Shown here: in pieces, positions 1 to 9,028 of the stretch
Numbering within the stretch: position 1 is the first letter of the stretch
Layout of the letters: the number at the start of each line of letters is the position of its first letter
From: JAGQVA01 sp033764335
GTDB lineage: Bacteria; Bacteroidota; Bacteroidia; J057
Assembly (NCBI GenBank): GCA_033764335.1
Contig: JANRJC010000028.1
Span: forward strand, 16,798-80,797
Direction: 5' to 3'
DNA length: 64,000 bases
The notes under the pieces: generated by a model
Databases searched by the model: none
What the model was told of the DNA's origin: nothing
Seen by the model: only the letters and a program-made list of their open reading frames with translations
Made by a program: the position numbers and the translations under genes

Positions 1-1
1 C

Positions 2-712
2 GAGGGAATCAACCAGATTTGTGTGGGAGGAAGTATCGTATTAACTGCTTCCGGCGGCGATACTTATCTGTGGAGTACCGGGGACACTACCCCGTCTATA
101 TCGGTACTGCCCAATCAAACCACCACTTACTATGCAACGGCCTTTGTCGGATTATGTGAAGGAACGCCGGATTCAATTACCGTGGATGCCCGGTTTGGTT
201 ATCCCAATGCGTCTTTTACATTCAGCCCCAACCCCGGATGGGCGCCGGAGGAGGTTGTTTTCCAAAATACATCTACAGGCGCTTCGTATTATCTGTGGGA
301 TTTTGGTTTTGGACAAAACAGCGATGAAGAAAATCCTTCCCATAAATTCCCCTCCGCAGGCACTTACCGTGTAATGCTGATTGCATTTTCGGCACAGGGC
401 TGTCCCGATACGGTCTGGCAGGATTTGCTGCTGGAAAATGTGGCACTACACGCTCCAAGCGGTTTTACCCCTAATGCCGACGGGATAAATGACTTTTTCA
501 AAGTAGGTTATTACGGCATCGGCAGCCTGAATGTGAAAATATTCAGCCGATGGGGCACGAAAATATTTGAGTCCGACGATCGCGACTTTTTATGGGACGG
601 TACTTACCAGGGAGTAGCCGTACCCGAGGGCGTTTACGTCTATGTGATTACCGGAGTGGGGGAAAACGACCTCAATTATGAACGAAAAGGAACCGTTACC
701 CTGATTCGGTAG
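2..712 (+). CDS. T9SS type B PKD-domain surface protein (3' end only)
   Basis: The reading frame is open to the left edge, so the gene starts outside the window; a GTG at 23 is not a credible start. About 236 residues remain. They hold the end of one Ig/SprB-like repeat (an LWSTGDTT-type turn), a PKD domain with the typical YYLWDFGFG core, and a C-terminal domain starting near SGFTPNADGINDFF. That last motif, followed by a RWGTKIFES strand and a VPEGVYVY strand, is the gliding-motility-associated (type B) C-terminal domain of T9SS cargo. The protein is therefore expected to be exported through the outer membrane by T9SS and to act at the cell surface, perhaps in adhesion. The substrate cannot be judged from this fragment. 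Confidence 0.9.
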   Translation, partial: EGINQICVGGSIVLTASGGDTYLWSTGDTTPSISVLPNQTTTYYATAFVGLCEGTPDSITVDARFGYPNASFTFSPNPGWAPEEVVFQNTSTGASYYLWDFGFGQNSDEENPSHKFPSAGTYRVMLIAFSAQGCPDTVWQDLLLENVALHAPSGFTPNADGINDFFKVGYYGIGSLNVKIFSRWGTKIFESDDRDFLWDGTYQGVAVPEGVYVYVITGVGENDLNYERKGTVTLIR

Positions 713-789
713 GATTTTCATGCGGTTAGCCTTTGTTTTCCTGTGGCTGAATGATTTATTTTGCTGACTATAAAATCAGAGAAAGTATT

Positions 790-2142
790 ATGTTCGAAAG
801 TTTATCCCAAAATATAGAATCCGCCTTCCGCAAATTGAAGGGCCAGGGTAAAATCACCGAAATCAACGTTGCCGAAACGCTGAAGGAAATTCGCCGGGCA
901 TTGATTGATGCGGACGTGAATTATAAAGTCGCCAAGGATTTTACCGCCAAAGTGAAGGACGAGGTGTTGGGAAAAGAAATCCTGATTTCGGTAACGCCCG
1001 GGCAATTAATGGTAAAGATTGTCCATGAAGAACTCTCCAAGCTGATGGGGGGCACGAATGAAGGGCTTGCCACTGCCAAAAACCCGCCCACTGTTATTTT
1101 GATTGCCGGCCTTCAGGGTTCGGGGAAAACCACTTTTACGGGTAAATTGGCCCGGCACCTTAAAAGTAAAGGCAAAAACCCGCTCCTCGTAGCCGGTGAC
1201 GTTTACCGTCCTGCGGCGATTGACCAGTTGGGGGTTTTGGGTCAGCAGGTAGATGTCGAAGTATATAAAGAAGAAGGGAATAAAAATCCGGTCCAAATTG
1301 CCTTAAACGCGATCCAACACGCACGCCAACGCGGAAAAGATGTTGTAATCGTGGATACCGCCGGGCGTCTGGCTGTGGACGAAGAGATGATGGTGGAAAT
1401 TGAAGCCGTCAAAAAAGCCATAAACCCCCAGGAAATCCTCTTTGTGGTGGATGCAATGACCGGCCAAGACGCCGTGAATACCGCCAAAGCGTTTAATGAT
1501 CGCCTGGATTTTAGTGGTGTTGTCCTCACCAAACTCGACGGTGACACACGCGGCGGTGCCGCAATTTCTATTCGCTCCGTAGTAGAAAAGCCCATTAAAT
1601 TTGTCAGTACCGGGGAAAAACTCGATGACCTTGACCTTTTCCATCCGCAAAGGATGGCTTCCCGTATTCTGGGAATGGGTGACGTGCTTACTCTCGTAGA
1701 ACGTGCACAAGAGCAATTTGATCAAGAACAGGCAGAACGGCTTCAGAAAAAAATCCGGAAAAACGAACTGGATTTTGATGATTTTCTCTCCCAAATCCAG
1801 ACCATTAAAAAAATGGGGAATTTTAAAGACCTCATTTCTATGATTCCCGGTATGGGCAAAATGCTGAAAAACGTGGATTTGGAGGATGATGCCTTCAAAC
1901 ATGTCGAGGCCATCATTTACTCCATGACTAAAGAAGAACGAGTAAAACCCCATATCATTGACGGTTCCCGCCGTCGCAGAATCGCCTCAGGAAGTGGTCG
2001 CCCGATACGGGAAGTGAACGAACTGCTCAACCAGTTTGTGACGATGAAAAAAGCCATGAAGAAAATGAATACCGCCAGCGGTGCTCCCGGAGGCAAACCT
2101 TCACGTTCGCTCGGAAACCTCGGCATGTTCAACCGCCGCTAA
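790..2142 (+). CDS. ffh: Signal recognition particle protein Ffh (SRP54)
   Basis: This is the GTPase subunit of the signal recognition particle, which binds signal sequences on nascent chains and delivers ribosomes to FtsY and the Sec translocon. The 450-residue product has the N domain, then the NG GTPase motifs GLQGSGKTT (P loop), DTAGR and TKLDGDTRGG, then the Met-rich M domain with IPGMGKML and the RNA-binding GSRRRRIASGSG motif. Length matches the family. An in-frame ATG at 751 would add 13 residues, but family members begin with a MFESLS-type sequence, which matches the ATG at 790. It ends 2 nt from the convergent metZ. Confidence 0.97.
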   Translation: MFESLSQNIESAFRKLKGQGKITEINVAETLKEIRRALIDADVNYKVAKDFTAKVKDEVLGKEILISVTPGQLMVKIVHEELSKLMGGTNEGLATAKNPPTVILIAGLQGSGKTTFTGKLARHLKSKGKNPLLVAGDVYRPAAIDQLGVLGQQVDVEVYKEEGNKNPVQIALNAIQHARQRGKDVVIVDTAGRLAVDEEMMVEIEAVKKAINPQEILFVVDAMTGQDAVNTAKAFNDRLDFSGVVLTKLDGDTRGGAAISIRSVVEKPIKFVSTGEKLDDLDLFHPQRMASRILGMGDVLTLVERAQEQFDQEQAERLQKKIRKNELDFDDFLSQIQTIKKMGNFKDLISMIPGMGKMLKNVDLEDDAFKHVEAIIYSMTKEERVKPHIIDGSRRRRIASGSGRPIREVNELLNQFVTMKKAMKKMNTASGAPGGKPSRSLGNLGMFNRR

Positions 2143-2144
2143 TT

Positions 2145-3317
2145 TTACCGCACGGTCTTATCCAATGCCTGGCGAATATCTCCAATGATATCGTCAATAT
2201 GCTCCAATCCCACCGATATCCGGATCAAACCCGGCATGATACCCGTCTCCTGACGTTCCGCTTCAGACAATTTCGCATGCGTTGTTGAAGCGGGATGCGT
2301 CGCAATGGTACGGGTATCGCCCAGATTAGCCGTCATGGAAGCCATCTTTAGTGCGTTGAGAAAATCGCGCCCTCTTTCGATTCCCCCTCCGACAATAAAG
2401 GATACGATGCCCCCTCCCATACGCATTTGTTTTTTTGCAATTGAATATTGCGGGTGAGAGGGAAGAAAAGGATATTTTACCTGTTCGACATCCGCTCGTT
2501 TTTCCAACCACTCTGCCAGTTTAAGCGCATTTTCCGAATGTCTTTCCATTCGTATGGCCAATGTTTCGAGGCTTTTGGAAAGAATCCAGGCATGAAAAGG
2601 CGACAAAGAAGGTCCGGAATGACGAGCAAACAGTCGGATTTCATCCACAAGGTCTTTTCTACCGGCGATCACCCCTCCGAGTACCCGTCCTTGCCCATCC
2701 AGATATTTGGTAGCGGAGTGTACGACAAGATCAGCACCGTATTTAAGGGGCTGCTGTAGATACGGCGTGGCAAAGCAGTTATCCACGATCAGAATCAGCC
2801 GATGTTTTTGGGCAAAGTTGCCCAACCATTCTAAATCCAGGATGTCCACTGCGGGATTACTAGGCGTTTCGACAAAGACGATTTTCGTTGCCGGAGTCAG
2901 CAAACCCTCCCAGGAAGCCGTATCGTTAATGTCGGCATAGGTATGGGTAATGTTCCACTTAGGAAGAAGTTTGGTCAGGATTGAATGCGTGGAGCCAAAC
3001 ACCGAACGACAAGCCAGAATATGATCACCAGAGGCACAAAGTGCCGCAAGCGTAGTGAAGACCGCAGCCATACCGGTTGCCGTAGTATATGCCGCTTCCG
3101 CGCCTTCGAGAAGGCATATCTTATCGGCGAGTTCGGTGTTGTTGGGATTAGAAAACCGGCTGTAAATATTACCGGGAATTTCATCGGCAAACATTGCCCG
3201 CATTTGTTCTGCATCCTCAAACACAAAACTCGAAGTAAGGTAAACCGGTGCCGAATGTTCCTGAAAAGAGGACCGTTCTAGCTGTGCGCGGATTGCATCC
3301 GTTTCGAAATGAGCCAT
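2145..3317 (-). CDS. metZ: O-succinylhomoserine sulfhydrylase / cystathionine gamma-synthase family (MetZ-like)
   Basis: PLP-dependent enzyme of the Cys/Met metabolism family, 390 residues, full length. The PLP lysine lies in HSATKYLDGQGR (about K204), and VDNCFATP carries the Asp that contacts the PLP ring nitrogen. The DGQGR sequence after the lysine and the overall length favour O-succinylhomoserine sulfhydrylase (activated homoserine plus sulfide to homocysteine), but cystathionine gamma-synthase cannot be excluded by sequence reading. It is preceded 3 nt upstream by an OsmC-family gene on the same strand, so the two are probably co-transcribed. A different sulfhydrylase (metY) with metX lies about 32 kb away in the same window. 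Confidence 0.88.
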   Translation of the reverse strand: MAHFETDAIRAQLERSSFQEHSAPVYLTSSFVFEDAEQMRAMFADEIPGNIYSRFSNPNNTELADKICLLEGAEAAYTTATGMAAVFTTLAALCASGDHILACRSVFGSTHSILTKLLPKWNITHTYADINDTASWEGLLTPATKIVFVETPSNPAVDILDLEWLGNFAQKHRLILIVDNCFATPYLQQPLKYGADLVVHSATKYLDGQGRVLGGVIAGRKDLVDEIRLFARHSGPSLSPFHAWILSKSLETLAIRMERHSENALKLAEWLEKRADVEQVKYPFLPSHPQYSIAKKQMRMGGGIVSFIVGGGIERGRDFLNALKMASMTANLGDTRTIATHPASTTHAKLSEAERQETGIMPGLIRISVGLEHIDDIIGDIRQALDKTVR

Positions 3318-3320
3318 TTT

Positions 3321-3737
3321 TTAGGGATTGATCTGGTAACTATAAGTGATTTCAGCGGTCTTTTCCAGCATTTTCGCGACCGAACAATATTTTTCCAGCG
3401 AAAGTTTGATTGCATGTTCGACTTTGGCCGAATCGAGATCACCGGATAAACTAAAACGGATATGAATCTGGGTAAACACGGCAGGTTCTACGCCTTCGGC
3501 ACGTTGGCCTTCAATTTCAACCGCATAAGTCGTGACGATTTGTTTTTTCTTTTTAAGGATCAGCAGCACATCAATCGAAGTACAGCCCGCCAGGCCTGCC
3601 AGTACGATCTGCATAGGGCGAAATCCGCCATTTCCCCCGCCGATGGCGGGGTTTGCATCCATAAACACTACGTTTCCGGTGTTATTGGTTGCCTCCATCA
3701 GGAAGTCTTCATTTTTTCGGACAAGGTTTACTTTCAT
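3321..3737 (-). CDS. OsmC/Ohr family peroxidase-like protein
   Basis: The 138-residue product has the alpha/beta OsmC fold signature: a glycine-rich GGGNGGFRPMQ turn, the first reactive cysteine in LAGLAGCTSIDV (about C52) and the second in LEKYCSVAKML (about C118). Family members with both cysteines reduce organic hydroperoxides. It belongs to the YhfA-like branch rather than Ohr itself, judged from the short N-terminus. It directly precedes metZ (3 nt gap), which suggests shared expression with sulfur amino-acid synthesis; the functional link is inference. No riboswitch-like sequence fits in the 52-nt gap upstream. Confidence 0.88.
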   Translation of the reverse strand: MKVNLVRKNEDFLMEATNNTGNVVFMDANPAIGGGNGGFRPMQIVLAGLAGCTSIDVLLILKKKKQIVTTYAVEIEGQRAEGVEPAVFTQIHIRFSLSGDLDSAKVEHAIKLSLEKYCSVAKMLEKTAEITYSYQINP

Positions 3738-3789
3738 ATCTTTAGGTGGGAAATTGTCATCCGTGTTGTTTTAAATAAAAAGTAAAAAA

Positions 3790-4035
3790 CTAACAATGGT
3801 TGGGTACCGCCTCTCCGTTCAGCGTTTGGATGGCATCGAGGCGGAAAGTTTGCCCGTCCGATAGCCGGAGGTATTCGACATGGTCCAAGTCGGTATATAT
3901 ATCCAGAATAATCCCTTCGGCAAAAGCCATCGGGTCATTCTGCTTAAAGCCCAGATGAATACGGGTTTTTCGCAGAGCGAATAATTCTAATTGATCATAC
4001 AAAACACAACTGACAGGAATATATTTATTTTGCAT
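3790..4035 (-). CDS. Rof-like (Rho-binding antiterminator family) protein
   Basis: 81 residues from the ATG at 4035. It begins YIPVSCVLYDQLEL and continues with HVEYLRLSDGQTFRLD. This matches the layout of E. coli Rof/YaeO: a YxPINCxxYDxLEL-type start and a later VEYL...LRLDKI strand. Rof binds Rho and inhibits Rho-dependent termination. Whether this homologue does so is inference. A longer frame reaching 4122 is open but has no family-like sequence and would lie inside the opposite gene. The start codon is only one base from that of the divergent M36 protease, so the promoter must lie inside the protease gene. Confidence 0.72.
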   Translation of the reverse strand: MQNKYIPVSCVLYDQLELFALRKTRIHLGFKQNDPMAFAEGIILDIYTDLDHVEYLRLSDGQTFRLDAIQTLNGEAVPNHC

Positions 4036-4036
4036 T

Positions 4037-7000
4037 ATGAAATATTTTTTGCCCACATCCTTGGTATTCTTCTTTTTCCTGCAAAATCTTTTTGCCGGGA
4101 ATTTTCCCGAAACCGCCCGCAAATATCTGGAAAAAAATCGGTTAAAATGGAATCTGACAGAGGCTGATATTGCCTCGCTAGAAATAACGGATCAGTACAT
4201 TTCGGAGAAAACCGGACTTACCTATCTCTATTTCAGGCAAGTAACAGAGGGTATTGGTGTAAGCGGTAGCGAATCGTCTCTTTATTTTTCGGGGGAAGAA
4301 AAAATATTCCATACAAATATCCATTTTATCCCGAGCCTTCAAACCAAAATTTCAGCTTCCCAGCCCGCTATTTCTGCGCAGCAGGCGATCTATTTTGTCG
4401 CACAGGCCTCCGGGATCGAAGAAGTTCCCGCCCTCAAAACCCTTGTCCCGGTTTCCGGACCGGAACAAAAAACCGTTTTTTCCGATGGAGGTATTTCTCA
4501 AGAGCCTATTGCGGTGAAACTCATGTATTTAGCTGTCGGAAACGTTGCAAAGCTCACCTGGAATCTTCAGATTTATACACTTGCCGGAGACCACTGGTGG
4601 GATATTTGGGTGAATGCCGAAAACGGACAAATCCTAAAAACGGTTGACTGGGTGGATCAGTGCCACTTTCCCCTCTCTCCTCCGCAAACAGCCGACATCC
4701 ACGGCGCCAACGAATACCACGTATTTCCCCTTCCACTGGAAAGTCCGTCTTCCGGCCCCCGGTCTTATATTTTTGATCCTTCCGAACCGCTGGCTTCGCC
4801 TTTTGGCTGGCATGATAATGACGGTGTTCCCGGAGCCGATTTTACTTTTACGCGTGGCAATAATGCCTGGGCACGCGAAGATCATAACGCCGACAATGAA
4901 GGTGGAAACAGTGCAGAGGGGGGCCCTTCGTTGGATTTTGATTTTCCACTTAATTTAAACCTTGCCGCTTCTGCTAATACCCATGCCGCGATTACCAACC
5001 TTTTCTATTGGAACAACCTGATGCATGACCTTTGGTATCTTTATGGTTTTGACGAGGTAAGCGGTAATTTTCAGGAAAACAATTACGGACGTGGAGGGAA
5101 AGGTGCTGACTATGTAAGGGCAGAAGCACAGGACGGATCGGGCCGCAACAACGCCAATTTTGCCACTCCTCCCGATAGTCTTCGTCCCCGAATGCAAATG
5201 TTTCTCTGGGGAACGGGTTTTGATACCCTGCGAGTCGCCATTCCCGGTTCGGTTACGGTGGCTTATCCGGCCAAAGTTTCTTCTTTTGGCCCGCCGTTGC
5301 TTCATGATGCACCGATAACCGGGCCGATGATTATCGCCGTGGACACCGCCAATACTACCCGCGCCTGTGTGCCCATTTCCAATTCAGCAGCGGTAAACGG
5401 TAAAATTGCCGTCATTGACCGGGGGAACTGCGACTTTGTGACCAAAGTCCTGCGCGTCCAGGCTGCCGGTGCCATTGCGGCTATCGTTGTCAATAATGTA
5501 CCGGGCCCCCCGGAAGCCATGTGGACGAACGGAAATTTTTCAACGGTCACCATTCCCTCGATTATGGTCGGCCAGACCGACGGAGACCTGATAAAACTGC
5601 AAATCAACTCTGCCCTGATGCTCACCGGAACACTTGTCGGATTTGATATGCTCAATAATCCGGGGATTATTGACGGAGATTTCGACAACGGCGTCATTGC
5701 CCACGAGTATGGGCATGGCATTTCCAACCGCATGACCGGTGGTCCTTCGAATGTATCCTGCCTCTCCAATCAGGAGCAGGCCGGAGAAGGCTGGAGTGAC
5801 TGGTTTGCCTTGGTGATGACTACCACTGCCAATTCTTTAGCTGCCGATGCCCGCACCATTGGAACTTTTGTAAGCGGTCAGGCACCCACCGGGGCGGGGC
5901 TTCGGCCATACCCCTACTCTACTGACATGAATCTCAATCCCAGCACCTACGACAATGTTAAGAGCCTTTCCGTGCCACATGGGGTGGGATTTGTCATGGC
6001 TACCATGCTTTGGGATTTGTACTGGAATCTGGTGGATCTATACGGATACGACCCCGACATCTACTACGGCGAAGGGGGCAATAATATTGCCATGCGGCTG
6101 GTGATGGAAGGCCTCCGACTCCAACCCTGCAGCCCCGGATTTACGGATGTGAGAGATGCCATTCTACTTGCAGACGAACTACTCAATGGTTCCGCCAATG
6201 AATGCCTGATCTGGAAAACTTTTGCCCGCCGAGGACTAGGATATAGTGCAACCCAGGGCAGCCCCAATGACCGAAGTGATGGGGGCCAAGCTTTTGACCG
6301 GCCTCCTCAATGCCTTCCCATACTGGCAATTGAAAAAACCACCGATCGGGAAAAAATTTCGCAACACGACAGCATCACTTATACCCTCACGGTAAGAAAC
6401 CAGACCGACGGCAACCTCACAAACGTAATCATCACCGATACACTACCCGCAGGGTTGATCGCCATAGAAAATTCGCTGAGTTGCAGCGGCACTATTTCCG
6501 GAAATATCGTAGAAATTCCCGCCGGTAACCTTGCCTCCGGACAATCATTTACCTGTACGTTTCAGGCCCGGGTATCGGGCAATCACCCCGTAAGTGTATT
6601 GGTTTATGAAGACGATCTGGAAGAAAATCTTCACCCTTATTCCCCTATCTCTCAGGCCGGTTCGAATGGATTTAGGCTCGATACCCTTAATCCCCACAGC
6701 CCTTCAAAAGCGTGGTTTGTCCCCAACGCACCGGCGGTCAATGATCAGATTCTGATGATGCCGGCACAGGTGTTAAATGGCAAACCGATACTTTCTTTTT
6801 GGCACTCTTTTGATACGGAAGCCGAATGGGACGGCGGATTGATAGAAATTTTGCCCACTGTATCTTCCGGGCAATGGCAGGATTTGGGATCACGGATGAT
6901 TGAAAACGGATACAATTCCAAGGTCGGCATCAATAACCCCGCAGGGGAAAGGCCCGCTTTCAGTGGAAATAGCAAAGGATATATTCGCACCAAAATAGAC

Positions 7001-7474
7001 CTTAGCCCCTATGCCGGAGAGCCGGTTTTTATCCGGTTTCGTTTTGTATCGGATGACAATACCCACCAGACCGGCTGGTGGATTGACGACTTACTCCTTT
7101 CAAACGGAGCCGAGGTCAACCTCAGCAATACCGCCTGTGTGTCTTCTTCGGAGGGAGAGGCAAGCTGTGATTCACTCGATTTTCCCCATATCGTAGTTTC
7201 GATATGGCCGACCAAAATCGAAGAAACCCCTGCCCCGGTTTCTTTTGAGGTTTATCCCAATCCCGGCAAGGATGAAGTAAGGGTTTCTGTCAAACAAAAG
7301 ACCGGTGTCGGATTTTCGGTCGAAATTGTGGATTTAGCCGGGAGAGAAATCCTGAGAAAAGATGCTCAAAGCAATGAAACCACGCTGAGTATAACCTCCT
7401 TGCCGGCAGGAATTTACCTTGTGAAAATATTTGCCGGAGGACAAAGCGGATTCCGGAAATTGATTGTGGAATAG
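4037..7474 (+). CDS. Secreted M36 (fungalysin-type) metalloprotease with T9SS type A tail
   Basis: 1145 residues. Signal peptide about 1-21 (MKYFLPTSLVFFFFLQ start). An FTP-type propeptide region runs to about 200. The M36 catalytic domain carries the zinc motif HEYGH (about 556-560), followed by a glutamate in EGWSDWFAL. A protease-associated (PA) domain, with a GKIAVIDRGNCDF core, is inserted before it at about 400-540. Then come a DUF11 domain (ITDTLPAGL, about 760-860), a MAM/jelly-roll-like segment and a Por-secretion tail starting VYPNPGKDE and ending in a basic strand. It should be exported by Sec, then T9SS, and digest extracellular protein. The start is set by the signal peptide. Confidence 0.95.
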   Translation: MKYFLPTSLVFFFFLQNLFAGNFPETARKYLEKNRLKWNLTEADIASLEITDQYISEKTGLTYLYFRQVTEGIGVSGSESSLYFSGEEKIFHTNIHFIPSLQTKISASQPAISAQQAIYFVAQASGIEEVPALKTLVPVSGPEQKTVFSDGGISQEPIAVKLMYLAVGNVAKLTWNLQIYTLAGDHWWDIWVNAENGQILKTVDWVDQCHFPLSPPQTADIHGANEYHVFPLPLESPSSGPRSYIFDPSEPLASPFGWHDNDGVPGADFTFTRGNNAWAREDHNADNEGGNSAEGGPSLDFDFPLNLNLAASANTHAAITNLFYWNNLMHDLWYLYGFDEVSGNFQENNYGRGGKGADYVRAEAQDGSGRNNANFATPPDSLRPRMQMFLWGTGFDTLRVAIPGSVTVAYPAKVSSFGPPLLHDAPITGPMIIAVDTANTTRACVPISNSAAVNGKIAVIDRGNCDFVTKVLRVQAAGAIAAIVVNNVPGPPEAMWTNGNFSTVTIPSIMVGQTDGDLIKLQINSALMLTGTLVGFDMLNNPGIIDGDFDNGVIAHEYGHGISNRMTGGPSNVSCLSNQEQAGEGWSDWFALVMTTTANSLAADARTIGTFVSGQAPTGAGLRPYPYSTDMNLNPSTYDNVKSLSVPHGVGFVMATMLWDLYWNLVDLYGYDPDIYYGEGGNNIAMRLVMEGLRLQPCSPGFTDVRDAILLADELLNGSANECLIWKTFARRGLGYSATQGSPNDRSDGGQAFDRPPQCLPILAIEKTTDREKISQHDSITYTLTVRNQTDGNLTNVIITDTLPAGLIAIENSLSCSGTISGNIVEIPAGNLASGQSFTCTFQARVSGNHPVSVLVYEDDLEENLHPYSPISQAGSNGFRLDTLNPHSPSKAWFVPNAPAVNDQILMMPAQVLNGKPILSFWHSFDTEAEWDGGLIEILPTVSSGQWQDLGSRMIENGYNSKVGINNPAGERPAFSGNSKGYIRTKIDLSPYAGEPVFIRFRFVSDDNTHQTGWWIDDLLLSNGAEVNLSNTACVSSSEGEASCDSLDFPHIVVSIWPTKIEETPAPVSFEVYPNPGKDEVRVSVKQKTGVGFSVEIVDLAGREILRKDAQSNETTLSITSLPAGIYLVKIFAGGQSGFRKLIVE

Positions 7475-7515
7475 CAAGCGGAATGTTTAACTTTACCGTC
7501 GAAAAAACCACCCAT

Positions 7516-7953
7516 ATGAATCGCAAACTTATTTTTTTTGCCCTTGTTCTGACAACCGTTTTTGTTGCCTGCACAGTAAAACCCGGATCTACTTCGGAGT
7601 CGGGTGACGAAAGCCCTTACGGCAAGCTGATGGCCGAAGTAATGGCCATTCACGATGAAGTAATGCCACAAATGAGCAAACTTTATGAGCTGAAAAAATC
7701 GCTGGGAGAAAAAACCGAAACCCTCAGTGATAGTGAGACGGATAAAGAATTAAGAACAAAAATCGAAGCGGCCACACAATCGCTGGAAAAAGCAGACGAA
7801 GGTATGATGAATTGGATGCGCAATTTTGAAGACCCCGGAGAAAATGATCCGGAAAAAGCCGTCGCCTATCTGCAAAAAGAAAAAGAAAAAGTGCTGGAAG
7901 TAAAAAAACAAATGCTGGAAAGTATTCAGACTGCTGAGCAAATCCTGCAATAA
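7516..7953 (+). CDS. Small helical lipoprotein of unknown function
   Basis: 145 residues. The ATG at 7516 gives a lipoprotein signal (MNRKLIFFALVLTTVFVAC, lipobox cysteine at 19); an upstream in-frame ATG at 7483 would only add a non-signal stretch. The mature part is acidic and almost wholly helical, with Met/Glu/Lys-rich heptads. Similar Bacteroidota proteins are often labelled 'viral A-type inclusion protein', which says nothing of function. It lies 41 nt after the M36 gene and 14 nt before the SCO1-like gene, so it probably shares a transcript with the SCO1/cytochrome pair. A role in the periplasm near that copper/cytochrome module is only a guess. Confidence 0.82.
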   Translation: MNRKLIFFALVLTTVFVACTVKPGSTSESGDESPYGKLMAEVMAIHDEVMPQMSKLYELKKSLGEKTETLSDSETDKELRTKIEAATQSLEKADEGMMNWMRNFEDPGENDPEKAVAYLQKEKEKVLEVKKQMLESIQTAEQILQ

Positions 7954-7967
7954 GTCCTTCCTTATCC

Positions 7968-8606
7968 ATGAAAGTATTTATGCATAAAACGAATAATAAG
8001 CTGCTGATATTCACAAGCTTATCTATTTTCATCATAAGTTGTTCCTCCGGTAAAAAAACCCTGCCGATTTTGGGTTTTCGAGACGTATCGCCCAATGGCG
8101 ACACGATTTACCACGTCATTCCGGATTTTGTTTTTACCAATCAGGAAGGGCAACCGGTCAGTCAGAAGACGGTAGCGGGTAAAATTTACGTTACCGATTT
8201 CTTTTTTACCAGTTGCCCTTCCATCTGCCCCAAAATGAAAGCGCAGATGATCCGTATTCACGATGCTTTTATGGATAATGATTCGCTGATTCTGCTTTCC
8301 CATAGCATAGACCCGGTTTTTGATTCCGTTGCCGTCTTAAAGGATTATGCAGACCGGCTGGGAATAAAAACGGCCAAATGGCACCTTCTTACGGGAAACA
8401 AGGAGGAAATTTATGGAATTGCCGAAAAATACCTCGTCAGCGTGGCGGAGGACGGACAAGCACCCGGCGGTTTTATTCACAGCGGGCATTTTATTTTGGT
8501 TGACACCCAGCGACGGATACGAGGATATTACGACGGAACCCGTGAGGAGGAAGTAAATCAGCTAATGAGCGACATTCAAGTCCTGATGAATGAAGGAAAA
8601 GAGTAA
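7968..8606 (+). CDS. SCO1/SenC family copper-binding lipoprotein
   Basis: 212 residues. N-terminal lipoprotein signal with lipobox IISC (about C25). Thioredoxin-like fold with the copper-binding CPSIC motif (C83 and C87) in FFFTSCPSICPKM, and the family histidine at about H171 in GGFIHSGHF. SCO proteins deliver copper to, or reduce, the CuA centre of cytochrome c oxidase or nitrous-oxide reductase. Neither oxidase gene is in the window. It overlaps the start of the cytochrome c gene by 17 nt, so the two are translationally linked. An alternative ATG lies four codons downstream; either start keeps the signal sequence. Confidence 0.93.
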   Translation: MKVFMHKTNNKLLIFTSLSIFIISCSSGKKTLPILGFRDVSPNGDTIYHVIPDFVFTNQEGQPVSQKTVAGKIYVTDFFFTSCPSICPKMKAQMIRIHDAFMDNDSLILLSHSIDPVFDSVAVLKDYADRLGIKTAKWHLLTGNKEEIYGIAEKYLVSVAEDGQAPGGFIHSGHFILVDTQRRIRGYYDGTREEEVNQLMSDIQVLMNEGKE

Positions 8607-9024
8607 AAATATCCGAACTCTTTTAATGCTCGGATGGCCGGTGCTGATTATTGCAGGACTTTTTTTGTTTAAAACTTTTTCAAAGCAAAACAGCGCGGGA
8701 AGAAAACTCTACCTTCTGCATTGTGCCAGTTGCCACATGGAGGAAGGAGAAGGACTTCGACAATTAATCCCCCCGCTTAAAAACGCCGATTATTTGAGTC
8801 AAAGCCCGCTTATGGCAGCATGCCTGATCCGGCAGGGGATAAACGGAAAAATAATCGTTAATGGAATCGAGTACAATCGCCCGATGCCGGGCAATTCGAT
8901 GCTTAGTCCTTCGGAAATAACCGCCATTATTCGTTATATTCAACAAAAATGGTATCCGCTTGAGCAAGAAGTATCCTTTAGCGAAGTAGATTCCCTTTTA
9001 AAAATTTGCAGCCCCAACCCCTGA
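8590..9024 (+). CDS. Membrane-anchored monohaem cytochrome c
   Basis: 144 residues. A single N-terminal membrane segment (about 11-29) is followed by one haem site CASCH (45-49) and a probable axial methionine in NRPMPGN (about M99). The fold is a class I cytochrome c, facing the periplasm. It overlaps the SCO1-like gene by 17 nt and ends 4 nt before the crotonase gene. Such SCO1/cytochrome c pairs commonly serve respiratory oxidases; the specific partner is not visible here. Confidence 0.9.
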   Translation: MKEKSKNIRTLLMLGWPVLIIAGLFLFKTFSKQNSAGRKLYLLHCASCHMEEGEGLRQLIPPLKNADYLSQSPLMAACLIRQGINGKIIVNGIEYNRPMPGNSMLSPSEITAIIRYIQQKWYPLEQEVSFSEVDSLLKICSPNP

Positions 9025-9028
9025 TTTT

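Noticed and set aside
3738..3789. Second SAM riboswitch before osmC-metZ
   Set aside because: The gap is 52 nt and contains none of the core aptamer motifs such as GGCAACC or AAGGTGC.
7464..7495. Promoter (TTG, 21 nt, TAACTTTA) before the small lipoprotein gene
   Set aside because: Only a partial match to the consensus and within the tail of the protease transcript; too likely by chance to list as a feature.
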